A stretch of DNA of 64,000 nucleotides from Vibrio splendidus (GCF_024347615.1 NZ_AP025508.1:3596001-3660000), one strand, 5' to 3'; numbered from the stretch's first letter, positions 8,650-18,450 are shown. The notes: generated from the sequence alone by a model not told the origin. Translations and numbers: made by a program.

Positions 8650-9420
8650 ATGCGTCATCCTGTAGTTATGGGTAACTGGAAACTAAACGGCAGCAAAGAA
8701 ATGGTTGTTGATCTACTAAACGGTCTTAACGCTGAACTTGAAGGCGTAACAGGCGTAGACGTAGCAGTTGCTCCACCAGCACTTTTCGTTGATCTTGCTG
8801 AGCGTACGCTTACTGAAGCGGGCAGCGCGATCATCCTAGGTGCTCAAAACTCTGACCTAAACAACAGCGGTGCATTCACTGGCGACATGTCTCCAGCAAT
8901 GCTTAAAGAGTTCGGCGCATCTCACATCATCATCGGTCACTCTGAGCGTCGTGAATACCACGCTGAGTCTGACGAATTCGTTGCTAAGAAATTCGCATTC
9001 CTAAAAGAGAACGGCCTAACTCCAGTTCTTTGTATCGGTGAGTCTGATGCACAAAACGAAGCAGGCGAAACTGTTGCTGTATGTGCTCGTCAACTTGACG
9101 CTGTTATCAACACTCAAGGTGTTGAAGCTCTTGAAGGCGCTATCATCGCTTACGAACCAATCTGGGCTATCGGTACTGGTAAAGCAGCTACAGCTGAAGA
9201 TGCACAACGCATCCACGCTCAAATCCGTGCTCACATCGCAGAGAAATCTGAAGACGTTGCTAAGAAAGTTGTTATCCAATACGGCGGTTCTGTTAAGCCA
9301 GAAAACGCAGCAGCTTACTTCGCACAACCAGACATCGACGGTGCTCTAGTTGGCGGCGCAGCTCTAGACGCGAAAAGCTTCGCAGCTATCGCTAAAGCAG
9401 CAGCTGAAGCAAAAGCTTAA
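8650..9420 (+). CDS. tpiA: Triosephosphate isomerase
   Basis: TpiA interconverts dihydroxyacetone phosphate and glyceraldehyde 3-phosphate in glycolysis. The 256-aa cytosolic TIM barrel shows the substrate Asn/Lys in GNWKLNGS (about residues 9-16), the catalytic His in IIGHSERR (about residue 97), and the catalytic Glu in the signature [14 protein letters not shown] (about residues 166-179). The phosphate loop GGSVKPEN lies at about residues 211-218. Codon use is strongly biased as in highly expressed genes. It stands next to convergent pfkA, so two steps of glycolysis are adjacent. Confidence 0.98.
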   Translation: MRHPVVMGNWKLNGSKEMVVDLLNGLNAELEGVTGVDVAVAPPALFVDLAERTLTEAGSAIILGAQNSDLNNSGAFTGDMSPAMLKEFGASHIIIGHSERREYHAESDEFVAKKFAFLKENGLTPVLCIGESDAQNEAGETVAVCARQLDAVINTQGVEALEGAIIAYEPIWAIGTGKAATAEDAQRIHAQIRAHIAEKSEDVAKKVVIQYGGSVKPENAAAYFAQPDIDGALVGGAALDAKSFAAIAKAAAEAKA

Positions 9421-9446
9421 TTTAAACTTCACCGTTTAGATTAGAT

Positions 9447-9476
9447 GAAAGGTCAACTTAGGTTGGCCTTTTTTAT
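9447..9476 (+). terminator. Terminator of tpiA
   Basis: AAAGGTCAAC, short loop, GTTGGCCTTT (one G-T pair) is followed by TTTTATT. Confidence 0.85.
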
Positions 9477-9520
9477 TGCCTATCGTTTGAGATTCAAGCT
9501 TTAAAGCCAAACAACAGGCA

Positions 9521-9552
9521 CAAAAAAACCGCTGATAAATCAGCGGTTCTTA
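9521..9552 (-). terminator. Terminator of pfkA
   Basis: AACCGCTGAT/ATCAGCGGTT stem. On the minus strand it is followed by a run of T (AAAAAAA on the plus strand). Confidence 0.88.
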
Positions 9553-9580
9553 ATACTTTTAAGCGAACGCTAAACGTGGC

Positions 9581-10543
9581 TTAGAACAACTCTTCTGCAA
9601 CGCGGAACAGCTCAGAACGGTCTGGGTTCTGCATGTTCTCGATACAGTCGATGATGTCGTGGTGAACAAGTTCTTCTTTCTCGATACCAACACAACGACC
9701 ACCGTGGCCTTCTTGAAGAAGGTGAACAGCGTAGTTACCCATGCGTGAAGCCAGTACACGGTCAAATGCAGTAGGACGACCACCACGTTGGATGTGACCA
9801 AGAACCGTTGCACGAGTTTCACGACCTGTTGAAGATTCGATCTCTTTAGCCAGTTCGTTCGCGTCCATCATTAGCTCAGTTAGAGCGATGATTGCGTGCT
9901 TCTTACCTTTCGCAATTCCATCTTGGATATTGCTGATTAGCTGCTCTTTATCTAGACCAGTTTCAGGAGTAATGATGTACTCACAACCACCCGCGATTGC
10001 TGACATAAGCGTAAGGTCACCACAGTGACGGCCCATGATTTCAACAATAGAAATACGTTGGTGAGAAGAAGACGTGTCACGTAGACGGTCGATTGAATCA
10101 ATAACTGTGTTAAGTGCAGTTAGGTAACCGATTGTGTAGTCAGTACCTGCGATATCGTTATCGATAGTGCCTGGAAGACCGATACATGGGTAACCCATTT
10201 CTGTCAGTTTCTTAGCACCCATGTAAGAACCGTCGCCACCGATAACAACAAGTGCTTCGATACCGTGCTTCTTAAGGTTCTCGATGCCTTTCTCGCGAAC
10301 TTTAACATCTTTGAATTCAGGGAAACGTGCAGAACCTAAAAAAGTACCGCCGCGGTTGATGACGTCAGATACGCTTGAACGGTCAAGCTTTTCAATACGG
10401 TCTTCAACAAGGCCTTGGTAGCCATCGTAAATGCCGTAAACTTCAATGCCAACTGATAGTGCGGTACGAACTACGCCACGTACTGCTGCGTTCATGCCTG
10501 GAGCGTCACCACCACTGGTCAAAACACCGATCTTCTTAATCAT
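9581..10543 (-). CDS. pfkA: ATP-dependent 6-phosphofructokinase
   Basis: PfkA phosphorylates fructose 6-phosphate, the committed step of glycolysis, and is allosterically controlled by ADP and phosphoenolpyruvate. The 320-aa product begins [22 protein letters not shown], with the ATP-binding GGD. It carries GGDGSYMGA and the catalytic TIDNDI segment (about residues 125-130). EIMGRHCG (about residue 168) and [13 protein letters not shown] are further signatures. The ATG at 10543 has GAGGGTGAGC before it. The upstream in-frame GTG at 10549 would overlap that site and was not chosen. Confidence 0.97.
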   Translation of the reverse strand: MIKKIGVLTSGGDAPGMNAAVRGVVRTALSVGIEVYGIYDGYQGLVEDRIEKLDRSSVSDVINRGGTFLGSARFPEFKDVKVREKGIENLKKHGIEALVVIGGDGSYMGAKKLTEMGYPCIGLPGTIDNDIAGTDYTIGYLTALNTVIDSIDRLRDTSSSHQRISIVEIMGRHCGDLTLMSAIAGGCEYIITPETGLDKEQLISNIQDGIAKGKKHAIIALTELMMDANELAKEIESSTGRETRATVLGHIQRGGRPTAFDRVLASRMGNYAVHLLQEGHGGRCVGIEKEELVHHDIIDCIENMQNPDRSELFRVAEELF

Positions 10544-10858
10544 GCTCACCCTCGATTTTTGGGAATCTATTATTCAATTCTTTTGCTTGCCGATTGTATA
10601 TCAACAAGATTTTAAATCTATATATGTGCTTTATGTTACATTTCCTCAATGGGAATAGCACTTAAATCGCGTAAATTTATGTAACATTTCTACTTCTGTA
10701 AGAGTATTACAGTTTTACTCAGTAACTTTGTTGATTCACATCAGAATCAACATTAATTGTTATGCGGTGGTTTTTGTATCACCAAAGAATTCGCAATTTT
10801 TACTCACTTTAGTTCAAAAGCCACCCACTTACCATTTGCGGGCTGCTTTTCCCACCTA
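10544..10858. other. Intergenic region between pfkA and fieF
   Basis: AT-rich spacer with the pfkA promoter on the minus strand. Apart from that I find no gene, strong hairpin or repeat. Both flanking genes are on the minus strand. Confidence 0.5.
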
Positions 10859-11767
10859 TTACCAAGAATGGAATTTCTGCTGCTTCTCCGGGCCAAACAC
10901 CACCGAATACGGGTCTTGATGAATTAATACATCAGCATCAGGGAACACAGAGATAAGCTTGGCCTCCACTTCATCAGAAATGCGATGCGCTTCAATAAGT
11001 GGGATATTATCTTCCAATTCTAAATGCAGTTGGATAAAGCGAATCGGCCCCGAACGACGAGTTCGTAATTGATGCACACCCAACACACCTTCAATGCTCA
11101 ATGATGTCTCTTTAATCTGTTTCAGCTCTTCATCTGGCAGCTTATGATCAAGCAAAGATTGCACGGCTTCCATCGCCATTTGGTAAGCGCTGTACAGGAT
11201 GTAGATACCAATACCAATCGCGAACACCGAATCCGCCTGACCAATGCCAAACCAACTCAACGCCAGTGCCAACATAATAGCGGCGTTCATATAAAGATCG
11301 GTCTGATAGTGCAGTGAATCAGCCGCAATGGCTTGGCTACCGGTTTTGTTTACGACATGTTTTTGGAATCGAACCAAACCAAAGGTCATTACGATCGCGA
11401 ACAAGCTGACATAAATACCAATTTCAGGAGAGTTCAGCTCATGCGGTCGGAAGAAACGCTCAATACCATTAAGAATAAGGAAACAAGCGGAACCGGAAAT
11501 AAACATTGCCTGCGCTAATGCAGCAAGAGACTCAGCCTTACCATGACCAAAGGTATGTTCTTTATCGGCAGGCTGAAGAGAGTAGCGAACCACCACTAGG
11601 TTGACGACAGAAGCGGCGATATCCAACAGCGAATCAACCACAGAAGCTAATAAACTGACTGAACCTGTCACCCACCACGCAGCAACCTTCACAACCAATA
11701 ATATGGAGGCAATGATGGTGGCAGCCCAAGCGGCGAGCGTAACTAAACGTGCGTATTCTTGTTTCAT
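10859..11767 (-). CDS. fieF: Cation diffusion facilitator FieF (ferrous iron/zinc efflux)
   Basis: FieF (YiiP) is an inner-membrane proton antiporter exporting divalent metals such as Zn and Fe(II). The 302-aa protein has six membrane helices. The site A metal ligands appear in [13 protein letters not shown] (DxxxD, helix 2, about residues 41-53) and [13 protein letters not shown] (HxxxD, helix 5, about residues 148-160). The loop HTFGHGKAE (about residues 71-79) is the cytosolic binding site. The C-terminal cytoplasmic domain has the usual ferredoxin-like pattern with [10 protein letters not shown]. In E. coli fieF lies between cpxP and pfkA, the same order as here. Confidence 0.95.
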   Translation of the reverse strand: MKQEYARLVTLAAWAATIIASILLVVKVAAWWVTGSVSLLASVVDSLLDIAASVVNLVVVRYSLQPADKEHTFGHGKAESLAALAQAMFISGSACFLILNGIERFFRPHELNSPEIGIYVSLFAIVMTFGLVRFQKHVVNKTGSQAIAADSLHYQTDLYMNAAIMLALALSWFGIGQADSVFAIGIGIYILYSAYQMAMEAVQSLLDHKLPDEELKQIKETSLSIEGVLGVHQLRTRRSGPIRFIQLHLELEDNIPLIEAHRISDEVEAKLISVFPDADVLIHQDPYSVVFGPEKQQKFHSW

Positions 11768-11861
11768 AAATTGGCTATAAAGTGACTAATAGCACAAAGT
11801 ATAACCCGCAAACAACCGATTGAATATGACAGCCATGATGTAATACATTCATTTTTAAAGA

Positions 11862-11892
11862 TCAAAAAAGCGGCACTAGGCCGCTTCTTTCT
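11862..11892 (-). terminator. Terminator of the cpxP-like gene
   Basis: AAGCGGC/GCCGCTT stem with loop ACTAG. On the minus strand it runs into TTTTTT. Confidence 0.8.
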
Positions 11893-11930
11893 AAACGCTT
11901 TCAATCAATTCAGCTTTCTCAAGCCATGAA

Positions 11931-12440
11931 TTACTTGTCTTTGTTCATGCGTTTTTCCATTTTGTCAGCACACTTCGCCATGCGCTCTTGTTGGATTTCT
12001 TTCAGCTGAGTCTTTTGCTCAGGCGTTAGTACGCTCATCATTTGGTGTTGCTTCTTAAGCATTGCTACGCGACGCTCTGTTTGCTTCTCAACCATTTGGC
12101 TTGCTAGGTCGTTTGCTGCAGCTTCATCAAAAGTATCAGCTAGAACTAGATCTTGAACTTTCTCGTGATGCGCTTTCATTTGCGCCATTTTATCTGCTTT
12201 GTTGCCTGAGTGTTTTGCTTTCATCTCAGCGCGGTTCGCTTCGCGCATCTCTTTTAGTTCTGTTTTTTGAGCATCCGTCAGGTCTAGTTGGCGCATCACT
12301 TTCTTATCGAAGCCACCACACTTACCGTGCATACCTTTGTGATCACCTTTATCACCACCGCCGTATGCAAACGCACTCGCTGTACCTAACATAAGTGGAA
12401 GTGCCGCTGCTACTAGTACAAGTTTCTTAGTCATTTTCAT
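11931..12440 (-). CDS. cpxP: CpxP/Spy-family periplasmic stress protein
   Basis: The 169-aa product begins with a signal peptide (KLVLVAAALPLMLGTASAFA, cleavage after about residue 25). The mature helical protein carries the two LTxxQ motifs that define CpxP/Spy: LTDAQKTELKEMR (about residue 53) and LTPEQKTQLKEIQ (about residue 136). CpxP binds misfolded envelope proteins and restrains the sensor CpxA. It is divergent from cpxRA, and the shared spacer holds tandem CpxR boxes, so strong Cpx induction is expected. The mature N terminus is unusually rich in Gly and His (YGGGDKGDHKGMHGKCGG), which might bind metal. GAGG lies 8 nt before the ATG. Confidence 0.9.
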   Translation of the reverse strand: MKMTKKLVLVAAALPLMLGTASAFAYGGGDKGDHKGMHGKCGGFDKKVMRQLDLTDAQKTELKEMREANRAEMKAKHSGNKADKMAQMKAHHEKVQDLVLADTFDEAAANDLASQMVEKQTERRVAMLKKQHQMMSVLTPEQKTQLKEIQQERMAKCADKMEKRMNKDK

Positions 12441-12520
12441 AATTGTTGCCTCGATTCGGTATAATAAGTCATGTATTGCGTCTGTTTCTCAGCGCTTAGA
12501 TATAGATTAGTCTTTCCCTC

Positions 12521-12556
12521 GTAAAGTGACGTTTAGAAAGCGTAAAGAATCGTAAA
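12521..12556. promoter_or_regulatory. Tandem CpxR boxes between cpxP and cpxRA
   Basis: A perfect GTAAA-N5-GTAAA box lies at 12542-12556 (GTAAAGAATCGTAAA). A second, weaker box GTAAA-N5-GTTTA lies at 12521-12535. The consensus is that established for phosphorylated CpxR, and cpxP and cpxRA diverge from this spacer. Confidence 0.85.
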
Positions 12557-12627
12557 GAGTGAAAGTTGACGAATAATTAGCAGTATTATTAACGTGTAAA
12601 TAGTAGATAACCGATTAAGGCTTCCCA

Positions 12628-13317
12628 ATGGCGAACATTCTTCTTATTGATGACGACACAGAACTAACCAGCTTACTTAAAGACATCCTGAGCTTTGAGG
12701 GCTTCACTGTTTCCGAAGCCAATGATGGCTATGCGGGGCTTGACGCTATCAATGATGAGATTGATCTGATTCTTTTGGATGTGATGATGCCGCGCCTTAA
12801 CGGTATGGAAACGCTAAAGAAGCTGAGAGAAAACTGGGAAACACCAGTATTGATGCTGACTGCCAAAGGCGAAGAGATCGACCGTGTTATTGGCCTTGAA
12901 CTTGGCGCAGATGATTATTTGCCAAAGCCGTTCAGTGACCGAGAACTGCTCGCTCGTATTCGTGCCATCTTGCGTAGAACACAGACTAACACCGCGCCTA
13001 AATCAGCCAGCGACATCATTCAATACCAAGACATCGAAGTCTTCCCTGGCAAGCAAGAGGCTTACTGTAATGGACAGATTATCGATCTCACCACCACAGA
13101 ATTCGCTTTACTGAGCCATCTCATCCAAAACCCAGGACAAGTGATCACCAAAGAAGCACTGAGCTTGGATGTTTTAGGCAAAAGGCTGGCGGCGTTTGAC
13201 CGCGCGATAGACATGCACATATCCAATCTGCGCAAGAAGATTCCAGAACGTACTGACGGTAAGTCTCGCATCAAAACCTTACGAGGCCGCGGATACTTAT
13301 TGGTAGAGGAAGATTAA
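12628..13317 (+). CDS. cpxR: Envelope stress response regulator CpxR
   Basis: CpxR is the OmpR-class response regulator of the Cpx envelope-stress system. The 229-aa protein has a receiver domain (about residues 1-115) with acidic IDDD, phospho-acceptor Asp51 in LLLDVMMPR and the conserved Lys in YLPKPFSDREL. A winged-helix DNA-binding domain follows (about residues 130-229, TTTEFALLSHLIQNPGQVITKE). It overlaps cpxA by one nucleotide, so the two are translationally coupled. Confidence 0.97.
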   Translation: MANILLIDDDTELTSLLKDILSFEGFTVSEANDGYAGLDAINDEIDLILLDVMMPRLNGMETLKKLRENWETPVLMLTAKGEEIDRVIGLELGADDYLPKPFSDRELLARIRAILRRTQTNTAPKSASDIIQYQDIEVFPGKQEAYCNGQIIDLTTTEFALLSHLIQNPGQVITKEALSLDVLGKRLAAFDRAIDMHISNLRKKIPERTDGKSRIKTLRGRGYLLVEED

Positions 13318-14696
13318 TGCGCATCCCTAAAATCACCAGCTTATATGGACGTATCTTTGCTATCTTTTGGTTCACCATGTTACTGGTGCTTTTGTCGGTG
13401 CTGTCACTTCCCCATTTAGACCCTCGAGTGGCGCGAGATGTGCCCGCAGATCACCTCGATAAACTCGAGCGTATCGCTAAAATCACAGAGAAACGCTACG
13501 CCAAAGAACCTAATCTAGGCAAAATTGTGTTCCAACTTGAGGCACCACGTAGCCGCAAGGATTCTCGTGCTCGCATCTATTTAACCGACCTAGAAGGCGC
13601 TGTCCTTACGTCAAAAAGACATTCGGACTATAAGCTTAAGGCGATTCGCAACTTTGTTACCTCGATTGATAACCCTGAAGTACCAAAACAGAAACTATAC
13701 GGACACTACATGGTGGCAGGGCCAGTACCTATCACACTCGCTGGTGAAGAATTACTGATGTATGCCGGAGTAAAATGGAACCAACCACCGCCATTTTTGC
13801 TGCGACTGTTTGATAGACCTTTACAACTGTTGCTTGCGGTAATGCTAGCAAGTACCCCGCTATTGCTATGGTTGGCTTGGGCATTAAGCCAACCCGCACG
13901 TAGGCTAGAGCGCGCAGCGCAACGCGTAGCAAAAGGGCAATTTGAGGTCGACCCTCAACTTGAAAAAGGCACATCAGAATTCAGACAAGCGGGTGAAAGC
14001 TTTAACCAAATGGTGGAAGCGGTAAACCAGATGATTTCGGGGCAACAGCGCCTACTTTCTGATATCTCACACGAACTGCGCTCGCCATTGACTCGTCTAC
14101 GCATGGCCAATGCACTGGCAATTCGTAAGCAAGGTGAGAGCCAAGAATTAGAACGTATTGATACCGAAGCGCAGCGTTTGGAACAAATGATCAGTGAGCT
14201 ACTGACGCTATCTCGTATGCAGGTCGACAGCCACATTACTCGTGAGGTTCAACCTATCTCGAGCTTATGGGAGGAGATCTTAAAAGATGCAGAGTTTGAA
14301 GCTGAACAGATGGGTAAATTACTGACGTTTTCAGAGATCCCAGAGCGTTCTATTTCGGGTAATCCTAAGCTGCTGATGAGTGCCTTAGACAATATTACGC
14401 GCAATGCTATCTACTACGGCAAAGACCAAGTGGATGTGCAATTCCATGTTGTCCAAGATCAGCTGACGATTTGCGTCAATGACAACGGTGATGGTGTCCC
14501 GGAGGATGAACTGGATTCTATCTTCAGACCGTTCTACCGAGTTTCAACGGCACGCGATCGTAATTCAGGTGGCACCGGGCTTGGCCTCACCATTACAGAA
14601 AGTGCGATTCGCCAACACAGCGGAACCATCACTGCAAGCCGTAGCCAGCTCGGTGGATTACAACTCGAAATCACCCTGCCAATCTTGCCGGCATAA
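13317..14696 (+). CDS. cpxA: Envelope stress sensor histidine kinase CpxA
   Basis: CpxA senses misfolded envelope proteins and phosphorylates or dephosphorylates CpxR. The 459-aa inner-membrane kinase has a first helix at about residues 11-32, a periplasmic sensor (about 33-168), a second helix (about 169-191), a HAMP domain starting SQPARRLERA, and His252 in SHELRSPLTR. An HATPase domain follows with NAIYYG (N box), NDNGDGVP (G1) and GTGLGLTI (G2). The ATG overlaps the cpxR stop. The periplasmic part contains PKQKLYGHYMVAGP, similar to vibrio and enteric CpxA. Confidence 0.97.
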   Translation: MRIPKITSLYGRIFAIFWFTMLLVLLSVLSLPHLDPRVARDVPADHLDKLERIAKITEKRYAKEPNLGKIVFQLEAPRSRKDSRARIYLTDLEGAVLTSKRHSDYKLKAIRNFVTSIDNPEVPKQKLYGHYMVAGPVPITLAGEELLMYAGVKWNQPPPFLLRLFDRPLQLLLAVMLASTPLLLWLAWALSQPARRLERAAQRVAKGQFEVDPQLEKGTSEFRQAGESFNQMVEAVNQMISGQQRLLSDISHELRSPLTRLRMANALAIRKQGESQELERIDTEAQRLEQMISELLTLSRMQVDSHITREVQPISSLWEEILKDAEFEAEQMGKLLTFSEIPERSISGNPKLLMSALDNITRNAIYYGKDQVDVQFHVVQDQLTICVNDNGDGVPEDELDSIFRPFYRVSTARDRNSGGTGLGLTITESAIRQHSGTITASRSQLGGLQLEITLPILPA

Positions 14697-14718
14697 TACC
14701 CCCACAAAGATCGCAGTT

Positions 14719-14737
14719 GATAATGATTGTTATTATC
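14719..14737. promoter_or_regulatory. Fur box upstream of sodA
   Basis: GATAATGATTGTTATTATC matches 16 of 19 positions of the Fur consensus GATAATGATAATCATTATC. It lies about 36 nt before the sodA start and immediately upstream of the start-codon hairpin. Confidence 0.8.
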
Positions 14738-14740
14738 ATT

Positions 14741-14775
14741 ATGGTAAATCCTCTAATTAAGGAGGATTTACCATG
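14741..14775 (+). promoter_or_regulatory. Inverted repeat sequestering the sodA ribosome binding site and start codon
   Basis: ATGGTAAATCCTC (14741-14753) and GAGGATTTACCAT (14762-14774) are perfect 13-bp complements with loop TAATTAAG. The right arm holds most of the AGGAGG ribosome site and the first two bases of the sodA ATG, so the folded mRNA would hide both. Translational control is inference from the sequence; a role as a DNA operator is the alternative. Confidence 0.65.
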
Positions 14776-15390
14776 TCACACACTTTCCCTGCTTTACCCT
14801 ACGCTTACGACGCCCTAGAACCTTACATTGATGCTAAGACGATGGAAGTGCATTACAGTAAGCACCATAGAACCTACTACGATAAGTTTGTTGCGGCTAT
14901 TTCTGGCAACGAGCTAGAGCAACAGTCTCTGACCGAGATCTTCGCTAACATTTCTCAGCACAGCCCAGCGGTTCGTAACAATGGTGGCGGTTACTACAAT
15001 CACATCTTGTATTGGAACTGCATGTCGCAAGACGGTGGGGGTGAACCCACGGGCGAGCTTGGCGAAGCTATCAAAAGTACTTTCGGAGATTTCGAGACAT
15101 TCCAAGATCAGTTCGCTCAGGCGGCAATCAATACCTTTGGTTCAGGCTTCGCTTGGCTAGTGGTTGAAGAAGGACAACTGAAGATCATCTCGACCTCAAA
15201 TCAAGATAATCCGTGGATGGATACGGTTGCCAGTAACGGCGAGCCCATTCTTGCACTCGATGTTTGGGAACACGCCTATTACATCAGCTACCAAAACCGT
15301 CGTCCTGATTACATCAATGCATGGTGGAACGTAGTGAATTGGAATGCGGTATCTGAAAACTACGCGCAGGCACTAGCGAACCAAGCGTAA
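14773..15390 (+). CDS. sodA: Superoxide dismutase, predicted manganese type
   Basis: A 205-aa cytosolic Fe/Mn superoxide dismutase converting superoxide to hydrogen peroxide and oxygen. Metal ligands are His27, His77, Asp163 and His167 (DVWEHAYY). Gln144 in STSNQDNP together with GGG at 71-73 in place of the FeSOD Gln points to the Mn form. QNRRPDYI is also MnSOD-like, while YWNC and GGEPTG resemble FeSOD, so the sequence is mixed. A near-consensus Fur box upstream agrees with iron-repressed sodA. The ribosome site and ATG sit in a 13-bp hairpin. cpxA ends 76 nt upstream. Confidence 0.92.
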   Translation: MSHTFPALPYAYDALEPYIDAKTMEVHYSKHHRTYYDKFVAAISGNELEQQSLTEIFANISQHSPAVRNNGGGYYNHILYWNCMSQDGGGEPTGELGEAIKSTFGDFETFQDQFAQAAINTFGSGFAWLVVEEGQLKIISTSNQDNPWMDTVASNGEPILALDVWEHAYYISYQNRRPDYINAWWNVVNWNAVSENYAQALANQA

Positions 15391-15467
15391 GCTGAGGGTG
15401 GCGAACTGTACTCACTCAGCTTGCCACCGTATACTCTGGCTATCTTTGATTATTCTTGTGAACCAAC

Positions 15468-15947
15468 ATGTTTGATATCGCTCTATACGAACCAGAAATC
15501 GCGCCCAATACGGGTAACATCATCCGCCTATCAGCTAACTGCGGCGCAAACCTGCACCTTATCGAGCCGCTTGGTTTTGATTTCGAAGAGAAAAAAGTTC
15601 GTCGTGCGGGCTTAGATTATCACGACCTTGCACGAGTTAAGCGTCACAAGAATCTAGAAGCCTTCCTTGAGTATCTAGAGAATGAACGCGAGGGTGATTT
15701 CCGCATCTTTGCTTGCACCACTAAAACGACAGGTCACCACGTTGATGCAAAATTCCAACAAGGTGATGTGTTGATGTTTGGCCCTGAGACTCGTGGCCTG
15801 CCTGCTGAGTTCATCGAAAGCATGCCAATGGAACAACGCATTCGTATACCAATGATGCCAGACGCGCGTAGCCTAAACCTATCTAACGCGGTTGCTATTA
15901 TTGCATTCGAAGCATGGCGACAAATGGGCTTTGAAGGCGCGGTATAA
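15468..15947 (+). CDS. trmL: tRNA (cytidine/uridine-2'-O-)-methyltransferase TrmL
   Basis: TrmL (YibK) 2'-O-methylates the wobble base 34 of tRNA-Leu isoacceptors using S-adenosylmethionine. The 159-aa protein is a minimal SPOUT enzyme: N-terminal [22 protein letters not shown] (motif 1), FGPETRGLP (about residues 103-111, motif 2) and the C-terminal knot [19 protein letters not shown] (motif 3). ATG at 15468 lacks a strong ribosome site (CTTGTGAACCAAC). It is alone between sodA and convergent fxsA. Confidence 0.95.
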   Translation: MFDIALYEPEIAPNTGNIIRLSANCGANLHLIEPLGFDFEEKKVRRAGLDYHDLARVKRHKNLEAFLEYLENEREGDFRIFACTTKTTGHHVDAKFQQGDVLMFGPETRGLPAEFIESMPMEQRIRIPMMPDARSLNLSNAVAIIAFEAWRQMGFEGAV

Positions 15948-16040
15948 CCCAATCTCAGTAAATCAATCTCAGTAAATAGCCGCTCACTCGGCCTATTACC
16001 TGTTCCTGCTAGCAATCGTAAATAGCAGGTAACATGCAAT

Positions 16041-16100
16041 AAAAAAGGCTCTTACCATTATCACTTGCTTGCGAAGGATAAAGGTAAGAGCCTTTTCTGT
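16041..16100. terminator. Bidirectional terminator with long nested stem between trmL and fxsA
   Basis: AAAAGGCTCTTACC pairs perfectly with GGTAAGAGCCTTTT across a 26-nt loop in which TTATC/GATAA can also pair. A- and T-runs flank the structure. A smaller CTGCTA/TAGCAG inverted repeat lies just upstream (about 16010-16030). Confidence 0.8.
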
Positions 16101-16150
16101 TTTTCCCTCTATATAAAGAAGAGAGAAAAACAAAGAATAGAAAAAACGGA

Positions 16151-16675
16151 TTAATTTAAGCGGTTACGATCGTTGTCGTCGTCTTTCTTCTCAAACTCAC
16201 CCTCAAAGGTGTTGCCGTCTTTTGATTGGTCAGATGGACCTGGATTGAATGGGTCTTGTCCAAATGGGCTCTGGCCAAAACCAGCTTGTCCACCCGCATG
16301 GAAACCACCAGACATATTGGTCACCACCATTTTTTCCATCATTTTCTTGGCAATCATCGCTCTTGGTGCTGGTAACAATACCAACATACCGAGTGCGTCC
16401 GTCATAAAGCCCGGAGTCAGCAGCAATACGCCTGCAACCGCAAGCATCACGCCTTCAAGAATCTGTTGTGCTGGCATTTCGCCTTGTTGCAACCGACCTT
16501 GAACAGACATAAGTGTCTGAATGCCTTGGCTACGAACAAGCGATGCACCCACAAATGCAGTGATCAAAACCAACGCGATAGTTGGCCACAATCCTAAGAA
16601 GCCACCAACTTGAATAAATAGCCCAATCTCAATGATGGGTACGAAGATAAAGAGTAATAATAAGATAGGAAACAC
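16151..16675 (-). CDS. fxsA: FxsA family membrane protein
   Basis: FxsA is an inner-membrane protein named for suppressing F-exclusion of phage T7 in E. coli; its normal role is unknown. The 174-aa product has four hydrophobic helices (about residues 3-20, 26-47, 74-92, 95-106), with the conserved segment EIGLFIQVGG and the SLVRSQG loop. The hydrophilic C-terminal tail is rich in Gly, Asp, Asn and Pro. A GTG start at 16675 is preceded by AAAGGAGGGCGT. As in E. coli it lies next to aspA, here divergently. Confidence 0.92.
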   Translation of the reverse strand: MFPILLLLFIFVPIIEIGLFIQVGGFLGLWPTIALVLITAFVGASLVRSQGIQTLMSVQGRLQQGEMPAQQILEGVMLAVAGVLLLTPGFMTDALGMLVLLPAPRAMIAKKMMEKMVVTNMSGGFHAGGQAGFGQSPFGQDPFNPGPSDQSKDGNTFEGEFEKKDDDNDRNRLN

Positions 16676-16959
16676 ACGCCCTCCTTTGTTACGTCCAGTT
16701 TACGCTGAAAGCCCTACCAATCTCAAATTTATCCTGTAAATAAGCGTGTTTATTGACCCGGAATAAGTTTGCTAAATATTGACGAAACAAAAACGAAAAA
16801 GGTGATCAACTTAATATTTTTATGCGCTAAGTACAGTATCATGTGCCACATAAGTCAGGACGGATTTATCAGCCCAATATTCTAGCGAACGGAGTATTTG
16901 CACACAGAATAGGCTAATAACTAACTATATAATCAGAATAATTCTCTAAGGATCCTGTT

Positions 16960-18411
16960 ATGGCTACTCAATCAGAAGCTCAAGTTGAAGCTCCTCAAGC
17001 TACTCGTCTCGAAGAAGATCTATTAGGTCAACGTCATGTTCCGGCTGATGCTTACTACGGCATCCACACTCTACGCGCAGTTGAAAACTTCAACATCTCA
17101 AATGTAACGATCTCAGATGTACCTGAATTCGTTCGCGGTATGGTGATGACAAAGAAAGCAGCGGCTTTAGCAAACAAAGAGTTAGGTGTAATCCCAAGCG
17201 AAGTGGCTAAGTACATCATCGAAGCTTGTGACCTAATTCTAGACACGGGTAAGTGCATGGATCAGTTCCCATCGGATGTATTCCAAGGTGGTGCTGGTAC
17301 TTCTGTAAACATGAATGCTAACGAAGTTGTGGCAAACGTGGCACTTGAACTTATGGGCAAAGAAAAAGGCCAATATGAGTTCATCAACCCGAATGACCAT
17401 GTTAACCGCAGCCAATCTACAAACTGTGCTTACCCAACAGGCTTCCGCATCTCTGTTTACAACAGCGTTCGTAAACTGATCGATGCTATCGAATACCTAA
17501 AAGGTGCATTTGAGCTTAAGAGCCAAGAATTCAACACAATTTTGAAGATGGGTCGTACTCAACTTCAAGATGCTGTACCTATGACGGTTGGCCAAGAGTT
17601 CCACGCTTGGGCTGTAACCATCAACGAAGAAATCAAAAACCTAGAATACACTTCAAAACTACTGCTTGAAGTTAACCTAGGCGCAACGGCTATCGGTACT
17701 GGTCTGAACGCAGCTCCGGGTTACCAAGGCCTAGCAGTTAAGCACCTAGCAGAAGTAACTGGCCTAGAATGTGTAGCGGCTGAAGATCTTATCGAAGCAA
17801 CGTCTGACTGTGGCGCATACGTAATGACGCACGGTGCACTTAAACGTCTAGCGGTTAAACTGTCTAAGATCTGTAACGACTTACGTCTTCTTTCTTCAGG
17901 TCCACGTACTGGCTTCAACGAGCTAAACCTACCTGAACTGCAAGCGGGTTCTTCAATCATGCCTGCTAAAGTAAACCCAGTTGTACCTGAAGTAGTAAAC
18001 CAAGTTTGCTTTAAAGTTCTAGGTAACGACAACACGGTTTCTTTCGCAGCAGAAGGCGGTCAGCTTCAATTGAACGTAATGGAACCTGTTATCGCACAAA
18101 GCATGTTTGAGTCTTTAGACATCCTAACAAACGCATGTGTGAACCTACGCGACAAGTGTGTAGACGGCATTACTGTGAACAAAGAAGTCTGTGAATCTCA
18201 CGTATTTAACTCTATCGGTATCGTAACTTACCTAAACCCATACATTGGCCACCACGAAGGTGACATCGTTGGTAAGATTTGTGCGGAAACAGGTAAGAGT
18301 GTTCGTGATGTAGTTCTAGAGCGCGGTTTATTGAGCGAAGAAGAACTTGATGACATTTTCTCTGTTGAAAATCTGATGCATCCTCAGTATAAAGCTAAAC
18401 GCTACGAATAA
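16960..18411 (+). CDS. aspA: Aspartate ammonia-lyase
   Basis: AspA cleaves L-aspartate to fumarate and ammonia, feeding fumarate respiration. The 483-aa cytosolic tetramer belongs to the fumarase/aspartase superfamily; the signature [12 protein letters not shown] (about residues 328-339) holds the catalytic Ser. TSVNMNANE and [15 protein letters not shown] are further substrate motifs. It has an N-terminal extension [16 protein letters not shown] relative to E. coli AspA. dcuA follows after a terminator, so aspartate import and cleavage are adjacent functions. Confidence 0.97.
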   Translation: MATQSEAQVEAPQATRLEEDLLGQRHVPADAYYGIHTLRAVENFNISNVTISDVPEFVRGMVMTKKAAALANKELGVIPSEVAKYIIEACDLILDTGKCMDQFPSDVFQGGAGTSVNMNANEVVANVALELMGKEKGQYEFINPNDHVNRSQSTNCAYPTGFRISVYNSVRKLIDAIEYLKGAFELKSQEFNTILKMGRTQLQDAVPMTVGQEFHAWAVTINEEIKNLEYTSKLLLEVNLGATAIGTGLNAAPGYQGLAVKHLAEVTGLECVAAEDLIEATSDCGAYVMTHGALKRLAVKLSKICNDLRLLSSGPRTGFNELNLPELQAGSSIMPAKVNPVVPEVVNQVCFKVLGNDNTVSFAAEGGQLQLNVMEPVIAQSMFESLDILTNACVNLRDKCVDGITVNKEVCESHVFNSIGIVTYLNPYIGHHEGDIVGKICAETGKSVRDVVLERGLLSEEELDDIFSVENLMHPQYKAKRYE

Positions 18412-18421
18412 CGGTAGCGAG

Positions 18422-18450
18422 AAAGGGCTCCAAACGGAGCCCTTTTTTAG
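18422..18450 (+). terminator. Terminator of aspA
   Basis: AAAGGGCTCC, loop AAAC, GGAGCCCTTT is followed by TTT. Confidence 0.9.

Noticed and set aside
10728..10919. Plus-strand open frame of 63 codons in the pfkA-fieF spacer
   Set aside because: Overlaps the 3' end of fieF, has no ribosome site and no recognisable sequence pattern.
15421..15615. Alternative frame upstream of and overlapping trmL
   Set aside because: trmL in the other frame has full family motifs; this frame has none.
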